NCBI RefSeq assembly: GCF_964340395.1
Contig: NC_135553.1
Coordinates: 26,601,449 to 26,665,448, forward strand
DNA: 64,000 nucleotides
Direction: 5' to 3'
DNA from: Glandiceps talaboti
Taxonomy: Eukaryota; Hemichordata; Enteropneusta; Spengelidae
Part shown: positions 38,401-44,787 of the stretch, in pieces
How the letters are laid out: the number at the start of each line of letters is the position of its first letter
Position numbering within the stretch: position 1 is the stretch's first letter
Made by a program: the position numbers and the translations under genes
Notes under the pieces: model-generated
The model's input: only the letters and a program-made list of their open reading frames with translations
Database searches by the model: none
What the model was told of the DNA's origin: nothing

Positions 38401-38621
38401 TTTGTTTTGTTAGGTTCAGATTTCTTTGCCGACTCTTTCTTAGACAACGACTTTGGTGTGTTGAGGTCATCCTTCGACGTCGAATCATTCTTCGATTGTG
38501 ACTTCGCTGGACTGAAAAATGAACTGAAATCGGAAAAAACAATAGTTTAACTGTACATATACATGTCATTTCAACTCTTAAGGAAGCTGAATCATACTTA
38601 CGCTATAGATCGCTGTGGCAT
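15400..38621 (-). CDS. LIG1: DNA ligase I gene (19 exons seen, C-terminus missing)
   Basis: This gene encodes the ATP-dependent ligase that seals Okazaki fragments and repair nicks in the nucleus. Nineteen exons join with matching phases and GT-AG borders to give about 904 residues. In order they hold an N-terminal PIP box (QRSIASFF), a charged linker with a second SFF motif near residue 321, the DNA-binding domain (about 395-617), the catalytic KYDGER motif I (lysine about residue 677), motif III ([10 protein letters not shown]), motif IV (EGLMVK) and motif V (LKVKKDY). The OB-fold exons with motif VI, about 130-150 residues by comparison with the family, were not found and probably lie left of position 1. 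The N-terminal linker is longer than in the human protein. A 44-bp minisatellite fills intron 7, and a 47-bp repeat duplicates the exon 10 donor. The family call is firm; exact splice borders are by eye. Confidence 0.95.
15660..16396. repeat. 66/68-bp minisatellite in LIG1 intron 18
   Basis: Eleven units start CCAACACTAGTGACTGGGTG. Two length classes differ by AAATTTGTATCC versus AAATTAATGTATCC. The order is long, 2 short, long, 3 short, long, 2 short, long. Confidence 0.97.
16400..16530. repeat. Short direct repeats
   Basis: CACAAAAAATCAACTGAACATCC occurs twice in diverged form and CACTAAGGACACC two to three times between the 66-bp array and LIG1 exon 18. Confidence 0.7.
16671..16753 (-). 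CDS. LIG1: LIG1 exon 18 (motif IV)
   Basis: This exon encodes residues about 826-853, [20 protein letters not shown] then RSHNWLK. It contains nucleotidyltransferase motif IV (EGLMVK). The acceptor is CTCACAG and the donor GTAAGT, phase 0. Confidence 0.96.
17184..17328 (-). CDS. LIG1: LIG1 exon 17 (adenylation domain)
   Basis: This exon encodes residues about 778-826, [18 protein letters not shown] through [13 protein letters not shown]. The acceptor is CTTTAG and the donor GTATAA, a weak match to consensus, phase 1. Confidence 0.94.
17518..17632. mobile_element. Short MITE (PIF/Harbinger-like?)
   Basis: Inverted termini GGGACAATTACACAATG and GGGACGATCGCACAATG (right end, reversed) enclose about 110 bp, flanked by TGA on both sides. 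A 3-bp target duplication would fit PIF/Harbinger. Two related partial copies are at about 37690-37735 and 53840-53925. It is just upstream of LIG1 exon 17 in intron 16. Confidence 0.6.
17676..18835. repeat. 29-bp minisatellite in LIG1 intron 16 (about 40 copies)
   Basis: The unit is CAAATCATACAAGTTCATCT followed by GTTCAATCA, with G/A/C and A/G variants and one single-base insertion near 18158. All plus-strand frames stay open because the unit has no stop in any phase; there is no sign of a gene. Confidence 0.98.
18957..19235 (-). CDS. LIG1: LIG1 exon 16 (adenylation domain, motif III)
   Basis: This exon encodes residues about 685-777, from [20 protein letters not shown] to [13 protein letters not shown]. 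It contains the IYSRN segment, the acidic motif before [20 protein letters not shown], and motif III. The acceptor is CCCTAG and the donor GTAAGA. Confidence 0.96.
19450..19730. repeat. 22-bp minisatellite in LIG1 intron 15
   Basis: About thirteen copies of GAGTGTCTAACTAGGAATTA plus AT, with a few ATCAG/TCTTAC variants. Confidence 0.96.
20358..20559 (-). CDS. LIG1: LIG1 exon 15 (catalytic lysine, motif I)
   Basis: This exon encodes residues about 617-684, including [19 protein letters not shown] and [10 protein letters not shown]. The lysine of KYDGER (about residue 677) is the residue that becomes adenylated. The acceptor is GGACAG and the donor GTAGGA, phase 0. Confidence 0.97.
21188..21287 (-). 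CDS. LIG1: LIG1 exon 14
   Basis: This exon encodes residues about 584-617, [12 protein letters not shown] then [10 protein letters not shown], the join between the DNA-binding and adenylation domains. The acceptor is CCTCAG and the donor GTATGT, phase 2. Confidence 0.93.
21634..21725 (-). CDS. LIG1: LIG1 exon 13 (DNA-binding domain)
   Basis: This exon encodes residues about 553-584, [19 protein letters not shown] then [11 protein letters not shown], as in ligase I. The donor is taken as T|GTAAGT, which keeps phase with exon 14. Confidence 0.94.
21966..22699. repeat. 32-bp pyrimidine-rich minisatellite in LIG1 intron 12
   Basis: About 23 copies of GCATGTAAACCTTATTTCTC followed by TGATTCTTCTTT. 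The Kolobok-like element lies about 75 bp to its right. Confidence 0.97.
22773..24662. mobile_element. Kolobok-like DNA transposon with THAP remnant
   Basis: TTAA target duplications (22769-22772 and 24663-24666) flank inverted termini AGGGCCACTGCAATTC, at least 21 bp perfect. At 23076 the plus strand opens [17 protein letters not shown], the C-x4-C start of a THAP zinc finger, which stops after 30 codons. THAP domains and TTAA targets are features of Kolobok transposons. On the minus strand near 24455 a short [19 protein letters not shown], precedes a frame-broken acidic stretch. No full transposase is visible. It lies in LIG1 intron 12. Confidence 0.75.
23076..23165 (+). pseudogene. THAP zinc-finger fragment in the Kolobok-like element
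   Basis: Thirty codons begin [12 protein letters not shown] and read [10 protein letters not shown], matching the N-terminus of THAP domains (first two zinc cysteines). The rest of the finger (second Cys/His pair and AVPTIF-type box) does not follow in frame. It could instead be a first exon whose partner is not recognised. Confidence 0.6.
24788..25070. repeat. 31-bp minisatellite in LIG1 intron 12
   Basis: About nine copies of CAATGAATGATAATTGTCAA plus CTAGTGAGATT, with ATAGTC/TTGTC and GAATC/GATTC variants. Confidence 0.96.
25172..25248 (-). CDS. LIG1: LIG1 exon 12 (DNA-binding domain)
   Basis: This exon encodes residues about 528-553, [20 protein letters not shown], a highly conserved ligase I block. 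The acceptor is CCACAG and the donor GTAAGA, phase 2. Confidence 0.95.
25249..28015. other. LIG1 intron 11, no nested gene recognised
   Basis: About 2.8 kb of AT-rich unique sequence. An AATAAA occurs on the plus strand near 27114 after an open stretch (26798-27007), but no conserved protein is recognisable. Confidence 0.5.
28016..28117 (-). CDS. LIG1: LIG1 exon 11 (DNA-binding domain)
   Basis: This exon encodes residues about 494-527, [14 protein letters not shown] then [17 protein letters not shown]. The acceptor TTAG follows a T-rich tract and was chosen over nearer AGs because it restores the conserved SRSxQRTM block in phase 0. The donor is GTGAGT. Confidence 0.93.
28931..29075. repeat. 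47-bp tandem repeat across the LIG1 exon 10 donor
   Basis: Three copies of a unit that on the minus strand reads exon tail (GATGTTGGATTTGTTGCTGAG), donor GTAAGT, then CAAATTGGGAGACAGGG. The high-coordinate copy is the real exon end; the other two are in the intron. Confidence 0.95.
29070..29134 (-). CDS. LIG1: LIG1 exon 10, with duplicated donor downstream
   Basis: This exon encodes residues about 472-493, [21 protein letters not shown]. The donor is GAG|GTAAGT at 29070/29069. The last part of the exon plus this donor is repeated twice downstream with 47-bp spacing. Only the first donor keeps the frame into exon 11. Confidence 0.94.
29354..29583 (-). CDS. LIG1: LIG1 exon 9 (DNA-binding domain)
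   Basis: This exon encodes residues about 395-472, [19 protein letters not shown] through [20 protein letters not shown], strongly similar to the ligase I DNA-binding domain. The acceptor is CTCAG and the donor GTGGGT, phase 1. Confidence 0.96.
29584..30789. other. LIG1 intron 8
   Basis: No gene is seen. Small direct repeats occur: two copies of TTACTGTTCACTGAC (about 30238-30290), three of TTGCCTGCATGACTGCGTCT (30431-30530) and two of GTGGTTGTATCAAACAGAGC (30610-30675). Confidence 0.6.
30790..30891 (-). CDS. LIG1: LIG1 exon 8 (entry to DNA-binding domain)
   Basis: This exon encodes residues about 361-395 with the conserved [19 protein letters not shown] block that precedes the DNA-binding domain in DNA ligase I. 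The acceptor is CCATAG and the donor GTAAGT, phase 2. Confidence 0.93.
31215..31345. repeat. Short repeat at the edge of the 44-bp array
   Basis: Three to four copies of a 38-41-bp unit with GCATGGCAACAAACAACCAAG and TGTTTTCAGCTAAG directly precede the 44-bp array. Confidence 0.85.
31355..34390. repeat. 44-bp minisatellite in LIG1 intron 7 (about 69 copies)
   Basis: The unit contains CCTGGAGTACACAGTATAAC and TTGTATTTTTCACTGAAATC. Variable sites are CAGTAT/CAGCAT/CTGCAT, CACTG/CCCTG and TCTCC/CCCCC. The minus strand stays open in all phases and each unit carries an acceptor-like and a donor-like motif (see findings). Confidence 0.98.
34438..34552 (-). CDS. LIG1: LIG1 exon 7
   Basis: This exon encodes residues about 323-361 ([16 protein letters not shown]...), the lysine-rich end of the linker. 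The acceptor is ACCAG and the donor GTACGT, phase 2. The large 44-bp array of intron 7 begins about 48 bp beyond this donor. Confidence 0.8.
35051..35270 (-). CDS. LIG1: LIG1 exon 6 (charged linker, second SFF motif)
   Basis: This exon encodes residues about 250-323, a Lys/Glu/Ser-rich linker ending [10 protein letters not shown]. The SFF motif followed by PRK in exon 7 lines up with the internal SSFFTPRK segment of vertebrate ligase I. The donor is GTAAGA, phase 1. Confidence 0.83.
35399..35432. repeat. (AATC)n microsatellite
   Basis: Eight copies of AATC in LIG1 intron 5. Confidence 0.95.
35484..35800. repeat. 54-bp degenerate repeat in LIG1 intron 5
   Basis: About six imperfect units contain GGTTGGAAACCAGGAAGG and GGACTGGCTGTTCTGATA. 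On the minus strand they read [14 protein letters not shown]-like 18-residue repeats without a stop over about 150 codons. Splice sites joining this to LIG1 are not evident. Confidence 0.9.
36139..36398 (-). CDS. LIG1: LIG1 exon 5 (charged linker)
   Basis: This exon encodes residues about 163-249, starting [12 protein letters not shown], then a Lys/Glu-rich linker with a likely basic nuclear localisation stretch (SKKRKSS). The donor is GTTTGT, phase 0. Confidence 0.8.
36399..37478. other. LIG1 intron 4
   Basis: No gene and no clear repeat are seen in this AT-rich stretch. Confidence 0.6.
37479..37638 (-). CDS. LIG1: LIG1 exon 4
   Basis: This exon encodes residues about 110-163 with a GAT-coded aspartate run (DDDDDDDE) followed by [16 protein letters not shown]. 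It follows TTTTCAG and ends with GTAAGA, phase 1. Confidence 0.78.
37690..37735. mobile_element. Partial copy of the 17518-17632 MITE
   Basis: GTGTGACATTGTGCAATCGTCCCTAA matches the right end of the MITE; a poly-G run stands where its G-rich middle would be and the left terminus is absent. It is in LIG1 intron 3. Confidence 0.5.
37771..37954 (-). CDS. LIG1: LIG1 exon 3 (basic then acidic linker)
   Basis: This exon encodes residues about 48-109, [12 protein letters not shown] through a basic patch (RKKARR, possible nuclear localisation signal) and an Asp/Glu run. The acceptor is TTGATAG and the donor is GTTTGT at 37770. The linker is disordered and poorly conserved, so the call rests on phase continuity, strand and composition. 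Confidence 0.78.
38127..38275. repeat. 39-bp tandem repeat in LIG1 intron 2
   Basis: Four copies of ACTTGCAGTAAGTTGGGACT followed by TCATTGGGACTACTATAGT. Confidence 0.95.
38401..38523 (-). CDS. LIG1: LIG1 exon 2
   Basis: This exon completes the PIP box (SFFSPAK) and encodes a Ser/Lys-rich stretch ending SEPNKTK, residues about 7-48. The acceptor follows ATTTCAG and the donor is GTGAGT, phase 2. Confidence 0.87.
38602..38621 (-). CDS. LIG1: LIG1 exon 1 (start codon, PIP box start)
   Basis: The ATG at 38621-38619 opens MPQRSIA, the start of the PCNA-interacting peptide. The exon ends with a GTAAGT donor in phase 2. The start is chosen because MxQRSI matches the conserved N-terminus of animal DNA ligase I and continues in phase into exon 2. 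Confidence 0.88.
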
Positions 38622-38665
38622 TTTGGTAATTACTGAAAACACTGCTTCTGAAGTGCGGTAGTCAA

Positions 38666-38675
38666 CTTTCCCGCC
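38666..38675 (-). promoter_or_regulatory. E2F-type site upstream of LIG1
   Basis: The sequence CTTTCCCGCC (plus strand) is a canonical E2F/DP site about 45 bp upstream of the LIG1 start codon. Animal DNA ligase I genes are expressed in S phase and E2F control of replication genes is well established. The match is seen; its use here is inferred. Confidence 0.5.
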
Positions 38676-38689
38676 AGTTAGATTATTAG

Positions 38690-39190
38690 GGTTGAAAGGT
38701 TACAGGTCAGATTTAGGTCAAATCTGATTTTGTTCTCCTTACTTTGAGGGCGCTGTCGTTTACCTCGACAGATGATCGATTGAAATCTTTACAACTTTTA
38801 AGTTTGGTTTGGTTTTGAGGTTTGATTTAGTGTTGAGGAGTACGCGTAGATGTGTACATTTTGCCTACAAATATTTCCGACAAAACTCCAAACTGTCGTG
38901 AAATTCAGTAAAAAAGTAGTTAAGATGAGTTATAGGCATATTATTAAAACTAGCTAGCGAGCTAGCTCCCGGGCTATAATAAATGGATGCAACAACCGTA
39001 GTGTTATTTTTTTGTTTCTGAGCTTTTGCACTCAATATTAGATAAATAAATAATAAATAAATATTTTAGTGCAATCCCCAGAACAATAAAAAGCTCAAAA
39101 GCCAAAAATACTATTTCACGATTAGAGGAATGTCGTCAACTTGAGTTAGTTTGGCATTGTATATACTAGAATGTACAGTATTATGGGGTG
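38690..39190. other. LIG1 5' flank
   Basis: This is moderately CpG-containing sequence upstream of LIG1, with no TATA box convincingly placed. A GCTAGCGAGCTAGC palindromic cluster lies near 38952. Confidence 0.4.
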
Positions 39191-39945
39191 AGATCCCCGC
39201 CAAAATAGATGTATTTAATTTCCACAATTATTTCTGTATTTATTCACTTTTTTATTTGAATTATTTCTGTATTTATTCACTTCTTTATTTTAATAAAATG
39301 GATGTATTTACTTTATTGTCAAATTAATTTATTTCAATTATTTTTATTTAATATTTCCACAATTATTTCTGTATTTATTTATTTATTCACTTATTTATTT
39401 TAATAAAAATGTATTTACATTGTCAAATTGATTTTAATTATTTTTGAAATTATTTCATTATTTATTTACTTATTTATTATAATTATTTCTTAATTTATTC
39501 ACTTATTTATTTTAATCATTTCTGTATTTTGTTCTTAATTTGCTTGTTATTTTTATTTTTCTATTATTAATTCAAGTTCAATTATTTCACTTATGTCAAG
39601 AATCTTGCTTATTTAATCATTTGCCGTTATTTCTTAACATTCAATTAGTTTTGAAACTTATAATTTCGTTATTTAAGTCTGTATTTTGCATCTGATTTCA
39701 CTTTTCCTCACCATTATTAAGATTTTAATTATTTATCGTATTAAATTATTTCATTATTTCATTTGCCTAGTCAATTTAAACATTCTCAGCAATATATTTT
39801 GATTATGTTCTCTTAAGCTTATCATTAAATTATTTCAATTCAGTATTTTATTTAAGTCTATATTTTGATTCTTATTTGTGCTTTTCATCAATTGTAATTG
39901 TTTAAGTTTAAATTATCAACTTGAAATATTTAATTTATTCACCAT
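39190..39945. repeat. AT-rich low-complexity tract
   Basis: Degenerate repeats of ATTATTTCTGTATTTATTCA and TTTATTTTAAT run for about 750 bp with almost no G or C. Confidence 0.85.
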
Positions 39946-40016
39946 GCTTGCAAACCATGTTGCGGGGCCAAAGATACGTCGTTCATGACGTAGTTCACTA
40001 TTAGTAAATCACAAGT

Positions 40017-40235
40017 ATGGCGGAAAGTGTTGACAGCGGACTCCGGCAAGCCGTAAGATCTCAGATCTTGCCAGGAAGCTATATCCAGAACACAACCGCC
40101 ATACTGGAGAGGGCAGTCCAGGCTGAACCAACAACCAGCACCTGTACAACAGGGTCAAGGACAAATAATCAATTTTGTACACGCGATTTTCCGGATTTCT
40201 ATATCATTTTCTGTATATTTCAAATAAAGTTTTAA
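40017..40235 (+). CDS. Small ORF of unknown status (72 aa)
   Basis: I do not recognise this product. It begins MAESVDSGLRQAVRSQ after a good start context (caagtATGGCGG) and a CRE-like TGACGTAG about 30 bp upstream, and contains AATAAA at about 40222 just before its stop. The GC content is higher than that of its surroundings in the first 130 bp. It could be a short gene, the first exon of one, or part of an unrecognised transposon. Evidence is weak. Confidence 0.2.
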   Translation: MAESVDSGLRQAVRSQILPGSYIQNTTAILERAVQAEPTTSTCTTGSRTNNQFCTRDFPDFYIIFCIFQIKF

Positions 40236-40619
40236 ATGCTGTTTCCTCTCACTGTTTTTTTTCTATTTCCTACCTGATATCAATGTCTTATCTGAGTTTA
40301 TCAGCTTTGCATTAATTAGTAGCTTGCTAGAACAAACTCACTATTTGCCCAAATTAACGCATTATGCCGTGAGTGTAAACATCTACTGATCCGACTTATG
40401 GTAAATACACGGAAAGGGGAGCAACTCCAAAGGGACGTGTCCAGAGGACATCCGTATATCACCCTGCCACTTAATTTATTCATGAATTCACAAAACAGGA
40501 AATAAACTAATAACACGTAATGCGACTAACACTCCTACCGGTAGTACTCTTCCAGGCCCTCTGTCTGGATGAGAAAGCATAAATGTGGCCACATCTTGAT
40601 TTTCATCTCCCTTATCTGG

Positions 40620-41107
40620 ACCGGTGAATTTCTTCAGCCTGGGGCTGGGGGTGGGTGGATTCTTAAATTGGGCCGACAAAAAGTCACTGACCCCCCCCCC
40701 CCCCATCACTTAATTCGAAAACATGACCCCCCCCCCCCATACACAATCAAGATGCTATGAAACTTTATTTCAAAAATGTTTCAACCTTATGTAGTTGCTT
40801 TTTACATGTTAGAGCTGTCTTGTAAAGCTTGCAAATTGTTGTCTGAAAGTGTCTGTGAATAGCCTAAATATTGCATTTTGGAGTAAAATTCCTCCAGGGC
40901 TTCTCGGGGGACCCCCCCCCCCACACACATACACACACACTCACACAAAGAGGTGGACATATCATCGTCTCAAAGCTCTTCCCTCTACAGCTTACTGTCA
41001 AGATGCTATGAAACTTTATTCACGGGGGTCAGTGACTTTTTGTTGGCCCAATAGAAAAAAACACTGACCACCTCCCTATCCCCCAGGCTGGAGAAACTGG
41101 CCGGTCT
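40620..41107. mobile_element. Foldback repeat in the intergenic region
   Basis: The left arm (about 40620-40700: TTTCTTCAGCCTGGGG then GGGCCGACAAAAAGTCACTG) recurs inverted at about 41028-41105. The inner motif TCAAGATGCTATGAAACTTT is found twice in direct orientation (about 40749 and 40999). Poly-C tracts separate the parts. It resembles a foldback or composite MITE. Confidence 0.5.
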
Positions 41108-42124
41108 GTTTGAATGTTTGAGCTCACCAATATAGTTTCCGATTAGCATTTTCAGTGTGTCATCATACCATGGCATAAAAACTGTCAATGATGTTTATTT
41201 AATTTAAAATCAAATATGTGGTTTTCTAAATATAATCTGTGCGTGATAGAACAGCATCTTTTTACTCTCTGTATTATCCTGTTTGAAAACCAAACAGAAA
41301 ATGTGGCAACAAATGTAAGTTTTCAACATTGACATAAAAAAAATCCGGATATCTCAAAGAAGGAAAGAAAAAAAGTTGCCAGCATAGGCGAAGGAGAAAA
41401 AAAATAATTCACAGACAAGCAGGTGGGGAAAAAATAATGACTCTCCACCAATCTTCCAAGCCCCCCCTGATATCAAATGGTCTACCCCTTAGATTGAGAA
41501 ACAGACATGTTTCGAACAAATCATTTGCCTTTCTTCAGTTTCTAACTGGATCTGACAGAATGATCCAAATTTACTGGAGGTGTTAGCAAACTGGGGATGT
41601 TAAAAGGTACTGTTAGCTTCAATATATGTAAATTCAAGTATGAAAGTACGTGTCAATTACGTACATCTAACAGTCTACCTTCTGTGACTGTAGATTGGTA
41701 GGGTGTCATCCTACGGATTGTTGACTTTAATATACATGGCCTCCAAAAATCTTCTTCTTTTTTTAAATCATGTTTTGTATCCTGTCGATGATCTTGACTG
41801 ATTTTGAAGTTAGTTCTGGAGGTTGATGGCCAGTTTCAGTGCATTTCATACCAATGGAAATATTGACATTCCCACCAATCTAAAGTGACATTATCAGAGA
41901 TGGTGGACAGTTGATGTACATTTAATACCCAACACCTCCAACCAATCGATTTCTGTCAATTTTGACGTAACAACACAGGGGTACCCACACTATACGGCAA
42001 TTTATGTACATCAATTTTGAGGTACGCACACTATAAGGCCAATTGATTACTATCAATTTTGACGTAACAACACAGGGGTACCCACACTATATGGCCAATT
42101 TATATCTATCAATTTTAACGTGAT
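41108..42124. other. Intergenic, no gene recognised
   Basis: Unique sequence with a diverged direct repeat at about 41945-42120 (TCAATTTTGACGTAACAACA then CAGGGGTACCCACACTATA, two full and one partial copy). Confidence 0.6.
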
Positions 42125-44352
42125 TGGGAACACTATTACATGGTGGGTATATTTAGATTTGGGAACACTATTACTTGGTGGGTTTATTTAGATTTGGGAA
42201 CACTATTACATGGTGGGTTTATTTAGATTTGGGAACACTATTACAGGGTGGGTTTATTTAGATTTGGGAACTCTATTTAATACAGGGTGGGTTTACTTAG
42301 ATTTGGGAACACTATTACAGGGTGGGTATATTTAGATTTGGGAACACTATTACTTGGTGGGTATATTTAGATTTGGGAACACTATTACTTGGTGGGTTTA
42401 TTTAGATTTGGGAACACTATTACATGGTGGGTTTATTTAGATTTGGGAACACTATTACAGGGTGGGTTTATTTAGATTTGGGAACTCTATTTAATACAGG
42501 GTGGGTTTACTTAGATTTGGGAACACTATTACAGGGTGGGTATATTTAGATTTGGGAACACTATTACTTGGTGGGTATATTTAGATTTGGGAACACTATT
42601 ACTTGGTGGGTATATTTAGATTTGGGAACACTATTACTTGGAGGGTTTATTTAGATTTGGGAATACTATGGTGGGTATATTTAGATTTGGGAACACTATT
42701 ACATGGTGGGTTTATTTAGATTTGGGAACACTATTACTTGGTGGGTATATTTAGATTTGGGAACACTATTACAGGGTGGGTTTATTTAGATTTGGGAACA
42801 CTATTACTTGGTGGGTATACATGTGTATTTAGAATTGGGAACACTATTACAGGGTGGGTTTATTTAGATTTGGGAACACTTACATGGTGGGTATATTTAG
42901 ATTTGAGAACACTATTACTTGGTGGGTATATTTAGATTTGGGAACACTATTACAGGGTGGGTATATTTAGATTTGGGAATACTATTACTTGGTGGGTATA
43001 TTTAGATTTGAGAACACTATTACAGGGTGGGTATATTTAGATTTGGGAACACTTACTTGGTGGGTATATTTAGATTTGGGAACACTATTACTTGGTGGGT
43101 ATACATGTGTATTTAGAATTGGGAACACTATTACTTGGTGGGTATAATTAGATTTGGGAACACTATTACATGGTGGGTATATTTAGATTTGGGAACACTA
43201 TTACTTGGTGGGTTTATTTAGATTTGGGAACACTATTACTTGGAGGGTTTATTTAGATTTGGGAACACTATTACATGGTGGGTATATTTAGATTTGGGAA
43301 CACTTACTTGGTGGGTTTATTTAGATTTGGGAACACTATTACTTGGTGGGTTTATTTAGATTTGGGAACACTATTTAATACAGGGTGGGTTTACTTAGAT
43401 TTGGGAACACTATTACTTGGAGGGTTTATTTAGATTTGGGAATACTATGGTGGGTATATTTAGATTTGGGAACACTATTACATGGTGGGTTTATTTAGAT
43501 TTGGGAACACTATTACTTGGTGGGTATATTTAGATTTGGGAACACTATTACAGGGTGGGTTTATTTAGATTTGGGAACACTATTACTTGGTGGGTATATT
43601 TAGATTTGGGAACACTATTACTTGGTGGGTATACATGTATATTTAGAATTGGGAACACTATTACAGGGTGGGTTTATTTAGATTTGGGAACACTTACATG
43701 GTGGGTATATTTAGATTTGAGAACACTATTACTTGGTGGGTATATTTAGATTTGGGAACACTATTACAGGGTGGGTATATTTAGATTTGGGAATACTATT
43801 ACTTGGTGGGTATATTTAGATTTGAGAACACTATTACAGGGTGGGTATATTTAGATTTGGGAACACTTACTTGGTGGGTATATTTAGATTTGGGAACACT
43901 ATTACTTGGTGGGTATACATGTGTATTTAGAATTGGGAACACTATTACTTGGTGGGTATAATTAGATTTGGGAACACTATTACATGGTGGGTATATTTAG
44001 ATTTGGGAACACTATTACTTGGTGGGTTTATTTAGATTTGGGAACACTATTACTTGGAGGGTTTATTTAGATTTGGGAACACTTACTTGGAGGGTTTATT
44101 TAGATTTGGGAACACTATTACATGGTGGGTATATTTAGATTTGGGAACACTTACTTGGTGGGTTTATTTAGATTTGGGAACACTATTACTTGGTGGGTTT
44201 ATTTAGATTTGGGAACACTATTTAATACATGTATCAGGGTGGGTTTACTTAGATTTGGGAACACTATTACTTGGTGGGTATATTTAGATTTGGGAACACT
44301 ATTATTTGGTGGGTATATTTAGATTGGGAACACTATTACATGGTGGGTATAT
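42125..44352. repeat. 35-bp minisatellite with 814-bp higher-order copy
   Basis: More than 60 units of GGGAACACTATTACTTGGTG plus GGTATATTTAGATTT. Variant units (with ATACATGTGTATTT, GGAATACTATGGTGG or TATTTAATACAGGG) recur in the same order, revealing large segmental duplication inside the array. It lies 3' of TBL3. Confidence 0.98.
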
Positions 44353-44624
44353 TCAGATTTGGCACGACACCTGTTGGTGGTAATTTCACATTCAAATCCT
44401 TGGCTTGGTGTAGATACCTCTTGTGATTGTAAAACAAACACAAATTTCTGGGCAAAATTTGGTTTTACATATGTTATTTCTCTTTAGGTCAAACAAATTC
44501 CAATAAAAGATACAAAGAACGAAAAAAGCATACATGTAGGCTACCTTTGATCTGATATGTACAGTAATTCATCATGTAAATATCAAATGTATACCAGTCC
44601 ACAAAGATTCAAGTATATCATACG

Positions 44625-44630
44625 TTTAAT
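44625..44630 (-). promoter_or_regulatory. Possible polyadenylation signal of TBL3
   Basis: ATTAAA on the minus strand lies about 50 nt after the TBL3 stop codon. No AATAAA is seen nearer on that strand. The match is a common variant signal, but it is short and could be chance in AT-rich sequence. Confidence 0.3.
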
Positions 44631-44679
44631 TTCATCTTTATAAAATACATTTCAATAAAAATCAATCATGCTTTGATTT

Positions 44680-44787
44680 TTAGTCATTTTTTTTCTTCAG
44701 TCTCAGAGATTTTCTTCTTACTTCCTTGCTATCAGCATTTTGTATTTTTCGTTTTGATCTAGTCATTGCAATTGTTGACCTGGAACC
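44680..44787 (-). CDS. TBL3: TBL3 terminal exon and stop
   Basis: This exon encodes a basic C-terminus, GSRSTIAMTRSKRKIQ followed by KEVRRKSLRLKKKND and TAA at 44682-44680. The acceptor is GTTTCAG and it joins the acidic exon in phase 0. The basic end suggests a nucleolar or RNA-binding tail (inference). Confidence 0.83.
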   Translation of the reverse strand, partial: GSRSTIAMTRSKRKIQNADSKEVRRKSLRLKKKND

